A program made the position numbers and the translations under genes. From NCBI GenBank assembly GCA_045649645.1, contig JAZRQH010000172.1:1-64000 (forward strand): a DNA stretch of 64,000 nucleotides, written 5' to 3'. This document shows positions 48,897 to 57,636 of the stretch, piece after piece; position 1 is the stretch's first letter; every line of letters begins with the position of its first letter. Under the pieces are notes generated by a model, which was not told where the DNA came from, searched no databases, and saw only the letters and a list, made by a program, of their open reading frames with translations. This stretch comes from RGIG7300 sp045649645. GTDB lineage: Bacteria; Bacillota; Clostridia; Oscillospirales; CAG-272.

Positions 48897-49826
48897 TTAC
48901 TTAAGCATAGAAGCAATTTCTTCAGCGAAATTGTCCTCTCTCTTTTCAAGGCCTTCGCCCTTCTCGTAACGGAAGAATGCCTTGAGCTTGAGGGAACCGC
49001 CCATTTCCTTAGCAGCTGCATCAAGGTACTGAGTAACGCTCATGTCCTCATCCTTAACGTATGCCTGCTCAGCGAGACAGTTGGTCTCATAATACTTGTT
49101 GATACGGCCGATAACCATCTTTTCCTTGATAGCGTCAGGCTTGTTAGCGTTCTTAGGATCGTTGGAGATCTGAGCGAGAAGGATCTTCTTCTCCTCTTCA
49201 AGTACGCTTGCGGGAACGTCCTCGCGGTTGGTGTAGAGACAGTTCATAGCAGCAGCCTGCATACCGATGTTCTTACCAACCTCTGCGAACTTCTCGTTGT
49301 TAGCAACAGCCTCATCGGCATCAAAGCTGATAACGATACCGGTTGCGCCTGCACCGTGGATGTAGGTACCTACAGGACCCTCAACAACAACGAAACGGCG
49401 GATAGTGATCTTCTCACCGATAACGAATGTCTGATTCTTAACCTCTGCCTCAACGGTTACGTCGGAACCGTCAAGTGTGCAAGCAAGAAGAGCCTCAACG
49501 TCTGCGGGCTTGTTCTTAAGGATAGTCTTAAGAACAGACTTAACGAATTCCTTGAAGCCATCGTTCTTTGCAACGAAGTCAGTCTCGGTGTTAACCTCGA
49601 TCATAGCGGTAAGACCGCACTCCTTGCAGGAAAGAATGTCAACAAGACCTTCTGCAGCGATTCTGCTCTGCTTAGCGTCAGCTTTAGCAAGACCCTTCTC
49701 ACGAAGAACCTTAACAGCCTCGTCGAAGTTACCGTCAGCCTCAACGAGAGCCTTCTTACAATCCATCATACCGCAGCCTGTCTGAGCTCTCAGAGCAGCT
49801 ACGTCCTTTGCTGTAATAGCAGCCAT
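48897..49826 (-). CDS. tsf: Translation elongation factor Ts
   Basis: EF-Ts is the nucleotide exchange factor of EF-Tu. The 309-aa product has the N-terminal UBA-like domain (ITAKDVAALRAQTGCGMMDCKKALVEADGNFDEAVKVLREKG) and the TDFVAKNDGF segment that inserts into EF-Tu, followed by the two core subdomains. It has the E. coli-like full length rather than the short mitochondrial/cyanobacterial form. SD GGAGG precedes ATG 49826. It follows rpsB with a 63-bp gap, and a terminator closes the pair. Confidence 0.97.
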   Translation of the reverse strand: MAAITAKDVAALRAQTGCGMMDCKKALVEADGNFDEAVKVLREKGLAKADAKQSRIAAEGLVDILSCKECGLTAMIEVNTETDFVAKNDGFKEFVKSVLKTILKNKPADVEALLACTLDGSDVTVEAEVKNQTFVIGEKITIRRFVVVEGPVGTYIHGAGATGIVISFDADEAVANNEKFAEVGKNIGMQAAAMNCLYTNREDVPASVLEEEKKILLAQISNDPKNANKPDAIKEKMVIGRINKYYETNCLAEQAYVKDEDMSVTQYLDAAAKEMGGSLKLKAFFRYEKGEGLEKREDNFAEEIASMLK

Positions 49827-49889
49827 TTTTATATCCTCCTGTAATTTGGTAAATTCTTGGTTTATAAAATTCTGTTAAGTGTAGTCTGA

Positions 49890-50621
49890 TTACTCAGCGT
49901 CTGCCTCAACTGCAGCGTCTTCCTCAGCAGCGAAAGCCTCGCCCTGCTTGCCCTCGATCATAGCGTCAGCAAGTACGGAAGAAATGAGCTTGATGGCGCG
50001 GATAGCGTCGTCGTTACCGGGGATAACGTAATCAGCGTCATCGGGATCACAGTTGGTGTCGATGATAGCTACAACGGGAATACCGAGCTTCTTAGCTTCA
50101 AGAACTGCGTTTCTCTCCTTGCGGGGGTCAACGATGAAGATTGCATCGGGAAGACCGGGCATTTCCTTGATACCGCCGTAGTTCTTCTCGAGATCTGCCT
50201 TCTCCTTCATAAGCTTTGCAGCTTCCTTCTTGGTGAGAAGGTCAAGAGTGCCGTCCTCGGCCATCTTGGTGAGGTCATTGAGACGAGCGATGCTCTTCTT
50301 AATGGTCTTGTAGTTGGTGAGCATACCGCCGGGCCATCTCTCGTTTACATAGTACATACCGCATCTGGTAGCTTCTTCCTTGATGGCGTCAGCTGCCTGC
50401 TTCTTTGTACCAACGAAGAGCATGTTACCGCCCTGTGTGGAAAGGTCGCGAACGAACATGTAAGCTTCCTCGAACTTCTTAACAGTCTTCTGAAGGTCGA
50501 TGATGTAGATGCCGTTTCTCTCGGTGAAGATGTACTCTGCCATCTTGGGGTTCCATCTTCTTGTGTGATGTCCGAAATGGACGCCTGCTTCAAGCAGCTG
50601 CTTAATAGTAATTACTGACAT
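49890..50621 (-). CDS. rpsB: 30S ribosomal protein S2
   Basis: S2 is a surface protein of the small ribosomal subunit. The 243-aa sequence has the canonical VITIKQLLEAGVHFGHHTRRWNPKM start, IYIIDLQKTVKKFEEAY, NERWPGGMLTNYKTIKKSI, LPDAIFIVDPRKERNAVLEAKKLGIPVVAIIDTNCDPD and VIPGNDDAIRAIKL. An acidic Ala/Glu tail ends the protein. SD AAGGAGG precedes ATG 50621. A strong promoter and a structured leader lie upstream. The pair rpsB-tsf is conserved in most bacteria. Confidence 0.98.
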   Translation of the reverse strand: MSVITIKQLLEAGVHFGHHTRRWNPKMAEYIFTERNGIYIIDLQKTVKKFEEAYMFVRDLSTQGGNMLFVGTKKQAADAIKEEATRCGMYYVNERWPGGMLTNYKTIKKSIARLNDLTKMAEDGTLDLLTKKEAAKLMKEKADLEKNYGGIKEMPGLPDAIFIVDPRKERNAVLEAKKLGIPVVAIIDTNCDPDDADYVIPGNDDAIRAIKLISSVLADAMIEGKQGEAFAAEEDAAVEADAE

Positions 50622-50650
50622 TTTTAATGTCCTCCTTCGGTTATTTCCAC

Positions 50651-50696
50651 CACAGAAAGCCGCAATACCGTAGGTACACCGAAAGCATTTTCTGTG
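50651..50696 (-). promoter_or_regulatory. Stem-loop in the rpsB leader
   Basis: CACAGAAA and TTTCTGTG (8 bp, extendable by CAC/GTG) enclose about 30 nt that contain a TACC/GGTA mini-hairpin. It lies between the rpsB promoter and its SD. An autoregulatory S2-binding role is inferred by analogy with other r-protein leaders, not shown. Confidence 0.45.
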
Positions 50697-50717
50697 TGTG
50701 AATTCATAAGCCTAAAT

Positions 50718-50746
50718 ATAATATCACAACTTAATTATAAATGCAA
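50718..50746 (-). promoter_or_regulatory. Predicted sigma-A promoter for rpsB-tsf
   Basis: On the minus strand TTGCAT (50741-50746) and TATTAT (50718-50723, with an upstream TG) are separated by 17 nt. The resulting leader is about 90 nt. Confidence 0.78.
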
Positions 50747-50783
50747 GAACTATTTTTATCATTTTTACGATTTAACACTTTGT

Positions 50784-51062
50784 TTACACATTGCCGCATC
50801 TGTCCTGGGGTTTGGTTTCACAGACCCTGCTTCTGAGGTCGACAAGGATAGTGTCATCTCCTATGCGTACGATACGTTCCCAGGGTATACGTATCTCATC
50901 ACATCTGCCGAATATAAAGCCTCTTGATTCTCCGGGGACCATAATAGCCACAAGCCTGCCGTTACAAACGTCAATATCAACATCGGTAACGCAGCCGAGC
51001 TTGCGTCCGTCATTTATATTTACAACATCCTTGTCGCGTAGATCATTAATACAACAGCCCAT
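50784..51062 (-). CDS. YlmC/YmxH-family PRC-barrel sporulation-associated protein
   Basis: This is a 92-aa protein with a single PRC-barrel fold: CINDLRDKDVVNINDGRKLGCVTDVDIDVCNGRLVAIMV, then the conserved FGRCDEIRIPWERIVRIGDDTILVD. These match the YlmC/YmxH family, which is common in spore-forming Firmicutes and of unknown biochemical role. ATG 51062 is preferred over the ATG 6 bp upstream because GAGGG is then correctly spaced. A hairpin with a T-rich tail lies between the amidase and this gene, so its expression may be partly by read-through. Confidence 0.85.
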   Translation of the reverse strand: MGCCINDLRDKDVVNINDGRKLGCVTDVDIDVCNGRLVAIMVPGESRGFIFGRCDEIRIPWERIVRIGDDTILVDLRSRVCETKPQDRCGNV

Positions 51063-51079
51063 AATCATCCCTCAAATAA

Positions 51080-51107
51080 AATATGACAGTATCACTGTAC
51101 TGTCATA
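51080..51107 (-). terminator. Hairpin between amidase and YlmC-like gene
   Basis: TATGACAGTA/TACTGTCATA (10 bp) with a 6-nt loop includes the amidase stop codon. On the minus strand it is followed by TTTTATTT and then the SD of the next gene, so it could act as a partial terminator. Confidence 0.55.
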
Positions 51108-51898
51108 TAATATTCGATTAGACCCTTTGTTATACCCTGAGCCAACAGTATCCTATACCCTTCGTCGGCTAAAAGCATATCATCCTCCGGATTTGACATA
51201 AAGCCGCACTCCACGAGAATGCAAGGCACCCTTGTCCAGTTGAATCCCGTCAGATCGTATCTTTTTATAAGCCCCTTGTTATCGGCTCCCGTTGATTCGA
51301 TTAATGCGTCAAGGACGCATTGTCCTGCGTTTTCGGACGCGATTATTATATCGGCATCGTTTATGTATTGATTTTCACCTGGAACAAGGACCGATATTCC
51401 TTTGGCAGAGGTGTTCTCCGAGCCGTCGGCGTGTATACGTACGACTATATCACAGCCAAGATCGTTGGCGTACTGCGCCCTTCCAATGTTACTGAGAGTG
51501 GCGTTTTCGTCTGTTCTCGTCATATAAACGAGGGCACCCTTTTGCTCCAGCATATCCTTAAGGAGATATGCTGTCTTTAGGTTGAATTCAGCCTCGGTCT
51601 GATAAGAGCCCTCGGTACCCGAAACAAAGGCTGCTTTCGTCTCGCTCGAGCCGGGTCCTATGGGTTCTTTGTAGGACTCGCTGAATTTACCGTGTCCGGG
51701 ATCGATACAGATCACCTTACCCTCAAGCTCCCTTATCACGACGGGAGCAGTTTCGGTTGTCTCGGTCGTATCGACGCTCTCGACGGTTTCGGGAGGTGCG
51801 TCGGGCAACCTGACAACGTTTTCATCTTCAAAGTCTTGCTTTTGGCAGGATGCAAGCATAAGCAGGAGCACCATTAAGAGAAATAGTCTTTTTACCAT
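51092..51898 (-). CDS. N-acetylmuramoyl-L-alanine amidase lipoprotein (Amidase_3)
   Basis: This exported zinc amidase cleaves the bond between muramic acid and the stem peptide of peptidoglycan. It starts with a lipoprotein signal MVKRLFLLMVLLLMLASC (Cys18), then a Glu/Thr-rich linker (about 25-55). The Amidase_3 catalytic domain has VICIDPGHG with the first zinc His, the Glu in the TEAEFNLKTAYLLKDML segment, RIHADGS with the second His, and the catalytic Glu in CILVECGFMSNPEDD. ATG 51898 is used because AAGGAAG is properly spaced; the frame extends 10 codons upstream into the preceding gene. It overlaps the deacetylase gene by 7 bp. Spore or vegetative wall remodelling cannot be separated by sequence. 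Confidence 0.92.
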   Translation of the reverse strand: MVKRLFLLMVLLLMLASCQKQDFEDENVVRLPDAPPETVESVDTTETTETAPVVIRELEGKVICIDPGHGKFSESYKEPIGPGSSETKAAFVSGTEGSYQTEAEFNLKTAYLLKDMLEQKGALVYMTRTDENATLSNIGRAQYANDLGCDIVVRIHADGSENTSAKGISVLVPGENQYINDADIIIASENAGQCVLDALIESTGADNKGLIKRYDLTGFNWTRVPCILVECGFMSNPEDDMLLADEGYRILLAQGITKGLIEYYMTVQ

Positions 51899-53604
51899 GT
51901 GACTTCCTTGGGTCTGAGGGGATCCCACACCTCTTCGGTGTCAAAGAGGTACATGTATTTATCACGCCTGTTACGTAAAGAATATCCGTCAAGTGCCTTA
52001 CGGTCCATAAATATTCCCAAGCCGTCAGGCTCTTTTGCAACGAAGGGCTTGATACCTACGCCACAGAAAAGTCTGAAGCCTGAATCATAAAGATACTTAT
52101 GAGCTTCGCCCTCGCGGATAAACGCACCATAGGGCCATACCATTATTTTCGTCTCACCGATAATGGGTGTTACCTCAGCGATCCATTTATCAGTGTCCTC
52201 TTTGATGTACTCAAGATCCTTCTGAGGCATCTGAGCGTGACCGTAGCTGTGGCTTGCAAAGGTCCAGCCCTCATCCCGTAAAGCCTGAGCCACGAGCAGG
52301 GCCTGCTCCTTTTCATATGCCGGATCGACATCCTCCTTGGGATCCTTCTGGGTTCTGTAACCGAACACTCCGTCAAAGCCCGTGTGGCACAGTGTACCTC
52401 TTGCGCCCTGGAATGTAAAATCAGGATGCTGTCTTACAAACTCATCTATTATGGGGAAGCACTCATTTTCGTAGGAGATGACCTCGGTGCCATCCTCGTG
52501 CATTGTGTAGGTACAAACTCTACCGTTGTCATCTACGATAAGCTTATCCACCATACCAGTATGCATCTTGCGTGAATCGTAGGTAACGTCATCCACAGAG
52601 AACACAAAGGGAGTTTTACCACGGGGGATCTTTACCTCGCCTATCTCAACACCGTTTTCGGTTTCGTTGATAAGCATATTGATATCGATAAGGATATAGT
52701 CCTTTTCGTACAGCGCATTGAGTATCTTTGTAAACTCACTTGGAGTAACGCAATCCTCATCAAGACTGGCGGTCATAGAGGGGCTGGAATAACAAAGCTC
52801 GGGATAGGCAATAAGACAGTGTGTAAAGAGATGCTCCACGGGACCGTTAAAGGTAACGAGGTCTGTCTGCTCAGTATAATATGATTCAATTCTGTCTTTT
52901 TCGTTTGTGATAAAATCAGAATCTCCAAGCTTTGATGAAAGAGATTCAACGTAAGCTCTCGCTCCGTCTATATCGAACTTGCAAAGATATTCATTCACCC
53001 TGTAGCTGATGCCGTCTCTCGCGTCAACCTCTATCTCCTTAGCCTTTTCAAGAGCGGTTTTATAATTTAAAGTATCGGCTTCTTCGACAGAAATATAAGC
53101 GGATAATGCACCGACAAGATCGCCTGCGATCTTAAGATCCTTTGCGGACTCGTATAACCTTCTACCCTGCTCTATCTTATCAATATCGGTTCTCTTGGCA
53201 GTGGTTATATCGTTAGCGTTTGAAAGCTGCGAAAAAGCGTTGATAACGTTGATGGCCTTATTATATTCAAGATCTCCCTTTCGATAGCTGTCATAAGCCT
53301 TGGTGAGAGTTGAATCAACGCTGCTCTCAACCTTTTCCCATTTGCCGTCAAGGGCCATCTCGGATTTGGAAAGAATATAATCGGGTGAGTTAAGGCTGTT
53401 ATTATAAATACCCTGTACAGCCGCACCGAAGGAGGAATGACCGCCTCCGAGCACTTTAGCAAAGCCGAAAATGCACAAAAAAACAAGAGCAGCCAACACT
53501 CCGCCGATTATTGCGGCGTTGTATATGCGTTTTTTGTCGTTCTTTAAATTTTTCTTATATATTTCACGAGCCTTATCAGCGTTATAAATAACTCTATTCT
53601 GCAT
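51892..53604 (-). CDS. Membrane-anchored polysaccharide deacetylase-like protein
   Basis: This 570-aa protein has a cytoplasmic basic N-terminus and one membrane anchor (about residues 28-50). An extracytoplasmic helical region (about 55-240) resembles a tetratricopeptide-like stalk. A NodB-type deacetylase domain follows (about 260-545). Catalytic motif 1 appears as FVFSVDDVTYD (in place of TFDDG, with both Asp kept) and motif 2 as ASHSYGH, with WPYGAF as motif 3. The divergence of motif 1 suggests either a specialised substrate or altered activity. Co-transcription with a peptidoglycan amidase points to a cell-wall role. SD GAGG and a good promoter precede ATG 53604. Confidence 0.82.
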   Translation of the reverse strand: MQNRVIYNADKAREIYKKNLKNDKKRIYNAAIIGGVLAALVFLCIFGFAKVLGGGHSSFGAAVQGIYNNSLNSPDYILSKSEMALDGKWEKVESSVDSTLTKAYDSYRKGDLEYNKAINVINAFSQLSNANDITTAKRTDIDKIEQGRRLYESAKDLKIAGDLVGALSAYISVEEADTLNYKTALEKAKEIEVDARDGISYRVNEYLCKFDIDGARAYVESLSSKLGDSDFITNEKDRIESYYTEQTDLVTFNGPVEHLFTHCLIAYPELCYSSPSMTASLDEDCVTPSEFTKILNALYEKDYILIDINMLINETENGVEIGEVKIPRGKTPFVFSVDDVTYDSRKMHTGMVDKLIVDDNGRVCTYTMHEDGTEVISYENECFPIIDEFVRQHPDFTFQGARGTLCHTGFDGVFGYRTQKDPKEDVDPAYEKEQALLVAQALRDEGWTFASHSYGHAQMPQKDLEYIKEDTDKWIAEVTPIIGETKIMVWPYGAFIREGEAHKYLYDSGFRLFCGVGIKPFVAKEPDGLGIFMDRKALDGYSLRNRRDKYMYLFDTEEVWDPLRPKEVTW

Positions 53605-53633
53605 ATTAACCTCACAATAATCTTTATATAATT

Positions 53634-53662
53634 ATGATATCAAACTGTTTTTCTTTTGTCAA
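53634..53662 (-). promoter_or_regulatory. Predicted sigma-A promoter for the deacetylase-amidase-YlmC unit
   Basis: On the minus strand TTGACA (53657-53662) and TATCAT (53634-53639) are separated by 17 nt. Confidence 0.78.
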
Positions 53663-53683
53663 CAAATTTCGTCACACTTTTCA

Positions 53684-53712
53684 TTGCTTTTTTTAGTAAG
53701 GTGTGATATAAT
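53684..53712 (+). promoter_or_regulatory. Predicted sigma-A promoter for the aldo/keto reductase
   Basis: TTGCTT (53684-53689) and TATAAT (53707-53712) are separated by 17 nt, 25 bp from the start codon. Confidence 0.72.
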
Positions 53713-53737
53713 CACCATAACGAAAGGAGAGATGATT

Positions 53738-54673
53738 ATGAAAACAATAGATATCGGAAAACAGAACTTTAACGCAAGTGAGCTTATCCTCGGTTGTATG
53801 CGAATAAACGCCCTCAACGTTGACGAAGCAGATCATCTTATAATGAACGCCTTTAATGCCGGAATTAATATTTTTGACCATTCTGACATTTACGGCGGCG
53901 GAAGATGCGAGGAGCTCTTCGGCGAGGTTATGGAGAACCACAAGGATCTTCGTGACAAGATGATAATTCAGTCCAAATGCGGAATCGTCAAAAATTCCAA
54001 CGGAGCAATAACACATTTCGATTTCTCCCGCGATCATATTATTGAGTCGGTCGAAAACTCCCTGCGCAGACTGAAGGTAGACTACCTTGACTCTCTTCTC
54101 CTTCACCGCCCCGATACGCTTATGGAGCCGGAAGAGGTGGCAGAAGCCTTTGATATACTGTATACCGGCGGCAAGGTTAAGCATTTCGGCGTCAGCAACC
54201 AGAACGTAAGACAGATAGAGCTTCTCAAGACCTATGTAAAGCAGCCACTCTGTATCAACCAGCTTCAGATGAGTATCGCAGAGTGCGGTATGATAGCACA
54301 GGGGCTTAACACCAATATGACAAACAAGCTGTCTGTTATGCACGAGGACGGAATTCTTGAATATTCCAGAATCAATAATATGACCATCCAGGCTTGGTCT
54401 CCCTTCCAGGTAGGTTTCTTCGAGGGAACCTTTATCGATAATCCCGCATTCCCCGAACTCAATGCATGTCTTGAAAATTACGCCGACAAATTCGGCGTAG
54501 CAAAGACTGCAGTTGCCGTTGCATGGATCCTTCGTCATCCCGCAAAAATGCAGGTTATCGTCGGAACCACAAATTACCGACACTTAAACGAGGTACTCGG
54601 TTTCGATAAAGTAGAGCTTAACCGCGAAGATTGGTACACCATCTACAGAGCCGCAGGACATACACTTCCGTAA
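53738..54673 (+). CDS. Aldo/keto reductase
   Basis: This 311-aa NADPH-dependent oxidoreductase with a TIM-barrel fold probably reduces aldehydes or ketones of broad range. Catalytic-tetrad positions are visible: Asp/Tyr in FDHSDIYGGGRCEELFGE, Lys in IIQSKCG, and His in LLLHRPD. The NADP-binding region includes GVSNQNVRQIELL and the C-terminal VAWILRHPAKMQVIVGTTN. It is similar to YdhF-like aldo/keto reductases. ATG 53738 is chosen because AAAGGAG lies 8 nt upstream; an in-frame ATG 6 bp earlier would be too close to it. It is a single-gene unit between divergent promoters and a convergent terminator. The physiological substrate is unknown. Confidence 0.92.
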   Translation: MKTIDIGKQNFNASELILGCMRINALNVDEADHLIMNAFNAGINIFDHSDIYGGGRCEELFGEVMENHKDLRDKMIIQSKCGIVKNSNGAITHFDFSRDHIIESVENSLRRLKVDYLDSLLLHRPDTLMEPEEVAEAFDILYTGGKVKHFGVSNQNVRQIELLKTYVKQPLCINQLQMSIAECGMIAQGLNTNMTNKLSVMHEDGILEYSRINNMTIQAWSPFQVGFFEGTFIDNPAFPELNACLENYADKFGVAKTAVAVAWILRHPAKMQVIVGTTNYRHLNEVLGFDKVELNREDWYTIYRAAGHTLP

Positions 54674-54682
54674 TGAAATAAG

Positions 54683-54709
54683 TAAGGCATAGCTTAACGC
54701 TATGCCTTA
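54683..54709. terminator. Bidirectional terminator between aldo/keto reductase and comF
   Basis: A perfect 11-bp stem (TAAGGCATAGC with GCTATGCCTTA) and a 5-nt loop includes the comF stop codon. T-runs occur on the plus side downstream (TTGTTTTTG) and weakly on the minus side. Confidence 0.78.
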
Positions 54710-55438
54710 AATTGTTTTTGCTACGGTAAAGAGGATCACTCGCTTGGCACCCTTCTGCTTAAGAAGTCCTGCACAGCGGGTCGAAGTTGCACCTGTGGTC
54801 AGTACGTCGTCAACGAGGATCACATTCTTGTCCTTGAGCACCTTACCTGCTCCATTGACTATATGATAGCTCTTTTCCGCATTCTTCAATCTTTGCGTCT
54901 GACCGAGCTTCTTCTGATTTGAAGATCCTTCGTGTACCAGCACGTGAGCTGTTTCAAGTCCGGTCAGTATGCCTAATTCTTTTGCGATATTTAAGGATTG
55001 ATCATGTCCGTATTTACGTATATTGGCAGGGCTTCTGGGTACGTAGGCTATGATGAGATTGTTATAATCGATCCTTGTGTAGAGCTCGTTATACATATCT
55101 TTAGCAATTGTTTTGAAAACGATATCTCTATTATAGTTTTTCATATAATATAGCAAGCTCTTAATGACGGTATTAGCAGTCTTGTCGTACTGAACAAGAT
55201 GATACTCACCTGTTATATGTGATTCTTTATCCAACGGAACACCGCACCAGCAATCCTTAATGCGCTGTCCACAACGGTAACAGATCTCCTTCTTGTGCTT
55301 TTCCCACTTAGCTCTGCAATCAGGACAGAAGGCGTCGGTTGCATTAAGAGGTATCACTTCCGAGCAACCGGGACAACGGGGCGGAAAGAAAATATCAAGT
55401 AGCTTGCTTGTCACTCTTCTGAAATTGCTGTCAACCAT
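54707..55438 (-). CDS. comF: ComF-family phosphoribosyltransferase-like protein
   Basis: ComFC/GntX-type proteins assist uptake or processing of transforming DNA in competent bacteria, with unclear biochemistry. The 243-aa product has an N-terminal zinc-ribbon with CPGC, CPDC, CYRCGQ and CWCG, and a C-terminal PRTase domain with the PRPP motif VILVDDVLTTGATSTRC. Length and layout are standard. Its ATG 55438 overlaps the recD2 end by 28 bp, and it is the last gene of the metK-recD2-comF unit. Neither comFA nor other competence genes are in the window, so a role in natural transformation is not established here. Confidence 0.9.
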   Translation of the reverse strand: MVDSNFRRVTSKLLDIFFPPRCPGCSEVIPLNATDAFCPDCRAKWEKHKKEICYRCGQRIKDCWCGVPLDKESHITGEYHLVQYDKTANTVIKSLLYYMKNYNRDIVFKTIAKDMYNELYTRIDYNNLIIAYVPRSPANIRKYGHDQSLNIAKELGILTGLETAHVLVHEGSSNQKKLGQTQRLKNAEKSYHIVNGAGKVLKDKNVILVDDVLTTGATSTRCAGLLKQKGAKRVILFTVAKTI

Positions 55439-57636
55439 TCTCTTAGACCCGTATATCTCAATGCCCTTCTGTTGTTGTCAACCATACCGCAAACCACGTC
55501 GCCTCTGCCTACAACTATAACCATCTGCTGAGCTCTCGTTACAGCAGTATAAAGAAGGTTACGGGTAAGCAGTTTGGGTGAATAGCTATAAGAAGGTATT
55601 ATAACCACAGGGTATTCACTTCCCTGGCTCTTATGGATAGTGATTGCATATGCGTGTTCAAGCTCATCAAGCTGAGTAAAATCATATACCACTTCCCTGC
55701 CGTCAAAATCAACGGTAACGGTCTCTTCGCCCGGATCTATCTTTTTTATAATCCCGATATCACCGTTAAATACACCGACGCCCGACATAACGCCCTTTGT
55801 CCATTCGATATCGTAGTTGTTCCGTATCTGCATTATCTTATCCCCTTCACGGAAGATGACGTCACGGACGTTCTTCTGATTTCTGCCGCTTTTTTTAGGA
55901 TTTAATGAGTTCTGAAGTACGGAATTCAATATGGCAGTTCCTGCAGCACCCTTGTGTGAGGGTGTTATCACCTGTATTCCGTCCTTTATCTCAGAACCGT
56001 AGGTCCTCGGGAGCCTGTTAGAACAAAGATCGGCTATAGTTTTAGCTATATCCTCATCATTGCGCCTGATAAAGAAGAAATCACTTGACTTTGTTTCAAG
56101 ATCGGGATATTCTCCCGAATTGATAAGATGAGCGTTGGTTATTATAAGGCTTTCTTTTGCCTGTCGGAATATCTCCTTAAGCTTAACGCAAGAGAATACG
56201 TCTGACTCTATAAGGTCGTTCAGAACGTTGCCTGCACCGACCGAAGGAAGCTGATCTGCGTCACCGATAAGTATAAGCCTTGCGGCAGGTTTCATAGCTT
56301 TTAACAGTGCTTCGAGAAGAAATATATCGACCATCGAAGCCTCGTCTACGATAATAACATCCTCTTCAAGAAGATTCTTATCATCCCGTCTGAACACAGG
56401 CTCGTTTTCCTTTGAAAAATCCATCTCAAGTAAACGGTGAATAGTCTTTGCTTCGCATTGTGTAGCCTCAGACATACGCTTTGCTGCTCTGCCGGTAGGA
56501 GCGCAAAGAACTATCTTATACGCCATATCGTCAAGAATTCGCATAACACCCTTGATGATGGTAGTCTTACCCGTACCCGGACCGCCGGTAAGAACGAAAA
56601 CTCCGCTGTTTACCGCGCAGGTGATCGCCTTGCGCTGCATGGTTGCGTATTCGATATCCTCTGTTGTTTCAATACGCTGTATAAACTTATCAATATCGTT
56701 AAGCTCTATTCTCGGACACATACGATCGAGGTTATAGAGCTTTTTTGTTATATACTGCTCTGCATCATAGTATTTCTTGAGGTAGACGCAGGTCTTCCTT
56801 GACATCTCCACAAAGTATATCTCACCCTCGTTTTTAAGCAGTTCAAGACACCTTTCAACAATATCTTCATCAACCGACAATGTCTGAACAAGTGCCGGGA
56901 TAAGCTTAGCCAAGGGTATATAGCAATGTCCGTTCTGTACACCGTTAAGATTGATAAAATATTTTATACCGCTCTTAACACGGCTTTCTGTGTTGTTGAT
57001 ACCTAGACTTTTTGCCACCGAGTCTGCTTTAGCGAAGCTGATGCCGTATATCTCCTCGCAGAGAATATAGGGATCCTGCTTTATCATATCAACTGCGGCA
57101 ACTCCCCATTTGCGGTATATACGTACCGATATCATAGGTCCGAAAAACTCACGGCAGAACATCATTACGGTTCTTATACCGAACTGAGTTTTAAAGCTAT
57201 CGCAGATTTCTTTGGCTTTCTTCTCAGAAATACCGTTGATCTCAGCAAGCCAGTCCGGATGATTTTCCAGAACGTCGAATGTATCCTCCCCGAACTTATC
57301 TACAATCCTGCGAGCGGTAACCGCGCCGATACCCTTCACCGTTCTGGAGGAAAGGTATCGGTAGATCGCTTCGGTGCTTGAGGGAAGCTGCTTTTCGTAG
57401 AACTCCACTCTGAACTGCTTACCGAAACTTTGGTGTAACTGCCAATTGCCGAGGGCTTTAATAATTTCACCCTCGGCTAAATATGGCATAATGCCCACTA
57501 TTGTATACAATTCAGCTTCTCCGACCGCAATGTCGCAAACGGTATAGCCGGTTTCTTCGTTAGTATAAACGATATGCTCGACAGTACCGACGATCTCTAC
57601 GTACTCTGCGTCGTAATCTTTTTGCATATCAAGCAT
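55411..57636 (-). CDS. recD2: ATP-dependent helicase, RecD2/TraA type
   Basis: RecD2 is a 5'-to-3' SF1B DNA helicase that works without RecBC and helps replication-fork and damage repair. The 741-aa product has an N-terminal OB-like region, helix-hairpin-helix repeats (SRTVKGIGAVTARRIVDKFG, INGISEKKAKEI), Walker A GGPGTGKTTIIKG, Walker B DVIIVDEASMVD, the motif III region LILIGDADQLPSVGAGNVL and the C-terminal VTIHKSQGSEYPVVI and LYTAVTRAQ motifs. It starts 8 bp inside the end of metK. Its SD is weak, consistent with translational coupling. Co-transcription places it under the upstream SAM riboswitch. Confidence 0.95.
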   Translation of the reverse strand: MLDMQKDYDAEYVEIVGTVEHIVYTNEETGYTVCDIAVGEAELYTIVGIMPYLAEGEIIKALGNWQLHQSFGKQFRVEFYEKQLPSSTEAIYRYLSSRTVKGIGAVTARRIVDKFGEDTFDVLENHPDWLAEINGISEKKAKEICDSFKTQFGIRTVMMFCREFFGPMISVRIYRKWGVAAVDMIKQDPYILCEEIYGISFAKADSVAKSLGINNTESRVKSGIKYFINLNGVQNGHCYIPLAKLIPALVQTLSVDEDIVERCLELLKNEGEIYFVEMSRKTCVYLKKYYDAEQYITKKLYNLDRMCPRIELNDIDKFIQRIETTEDIEYATMQRKAITCAVNSGVFVLTGGPGTGKTTIIKGVMRILDDMAYKIVLCAPTGRAAKRMSEATQCEAKTIHRLLEMDFSKENEPVFRRDDKNLLEEDVIIVDEASMVDIFLLEALLKAMKPAARLILIGDADQLPSVGAGNVLNDLIESDVFSCVKLKEIFRQAKESLIITNAHLINSGEYPDLETKSSDFFFIRRNDEDIAKTIADLCSNRLPRTYGSEIKDGIQVITPSHKGAAGTAILNSVLQNSLNPKKSGRNQKNVRDVIFREGDKIMQIRNNYDIEWTKGVMSGVGVFNGDIGIIKKIDPGEETVTVDFDGREVVYDFTQLDELEHAYAITIHKSQGSEYPVVIIPSYSYSPKLLTRNLLYTAVTRAQQMVIVVGRGDVVCGMVDNNRRALRYTGLREWLTAISEE

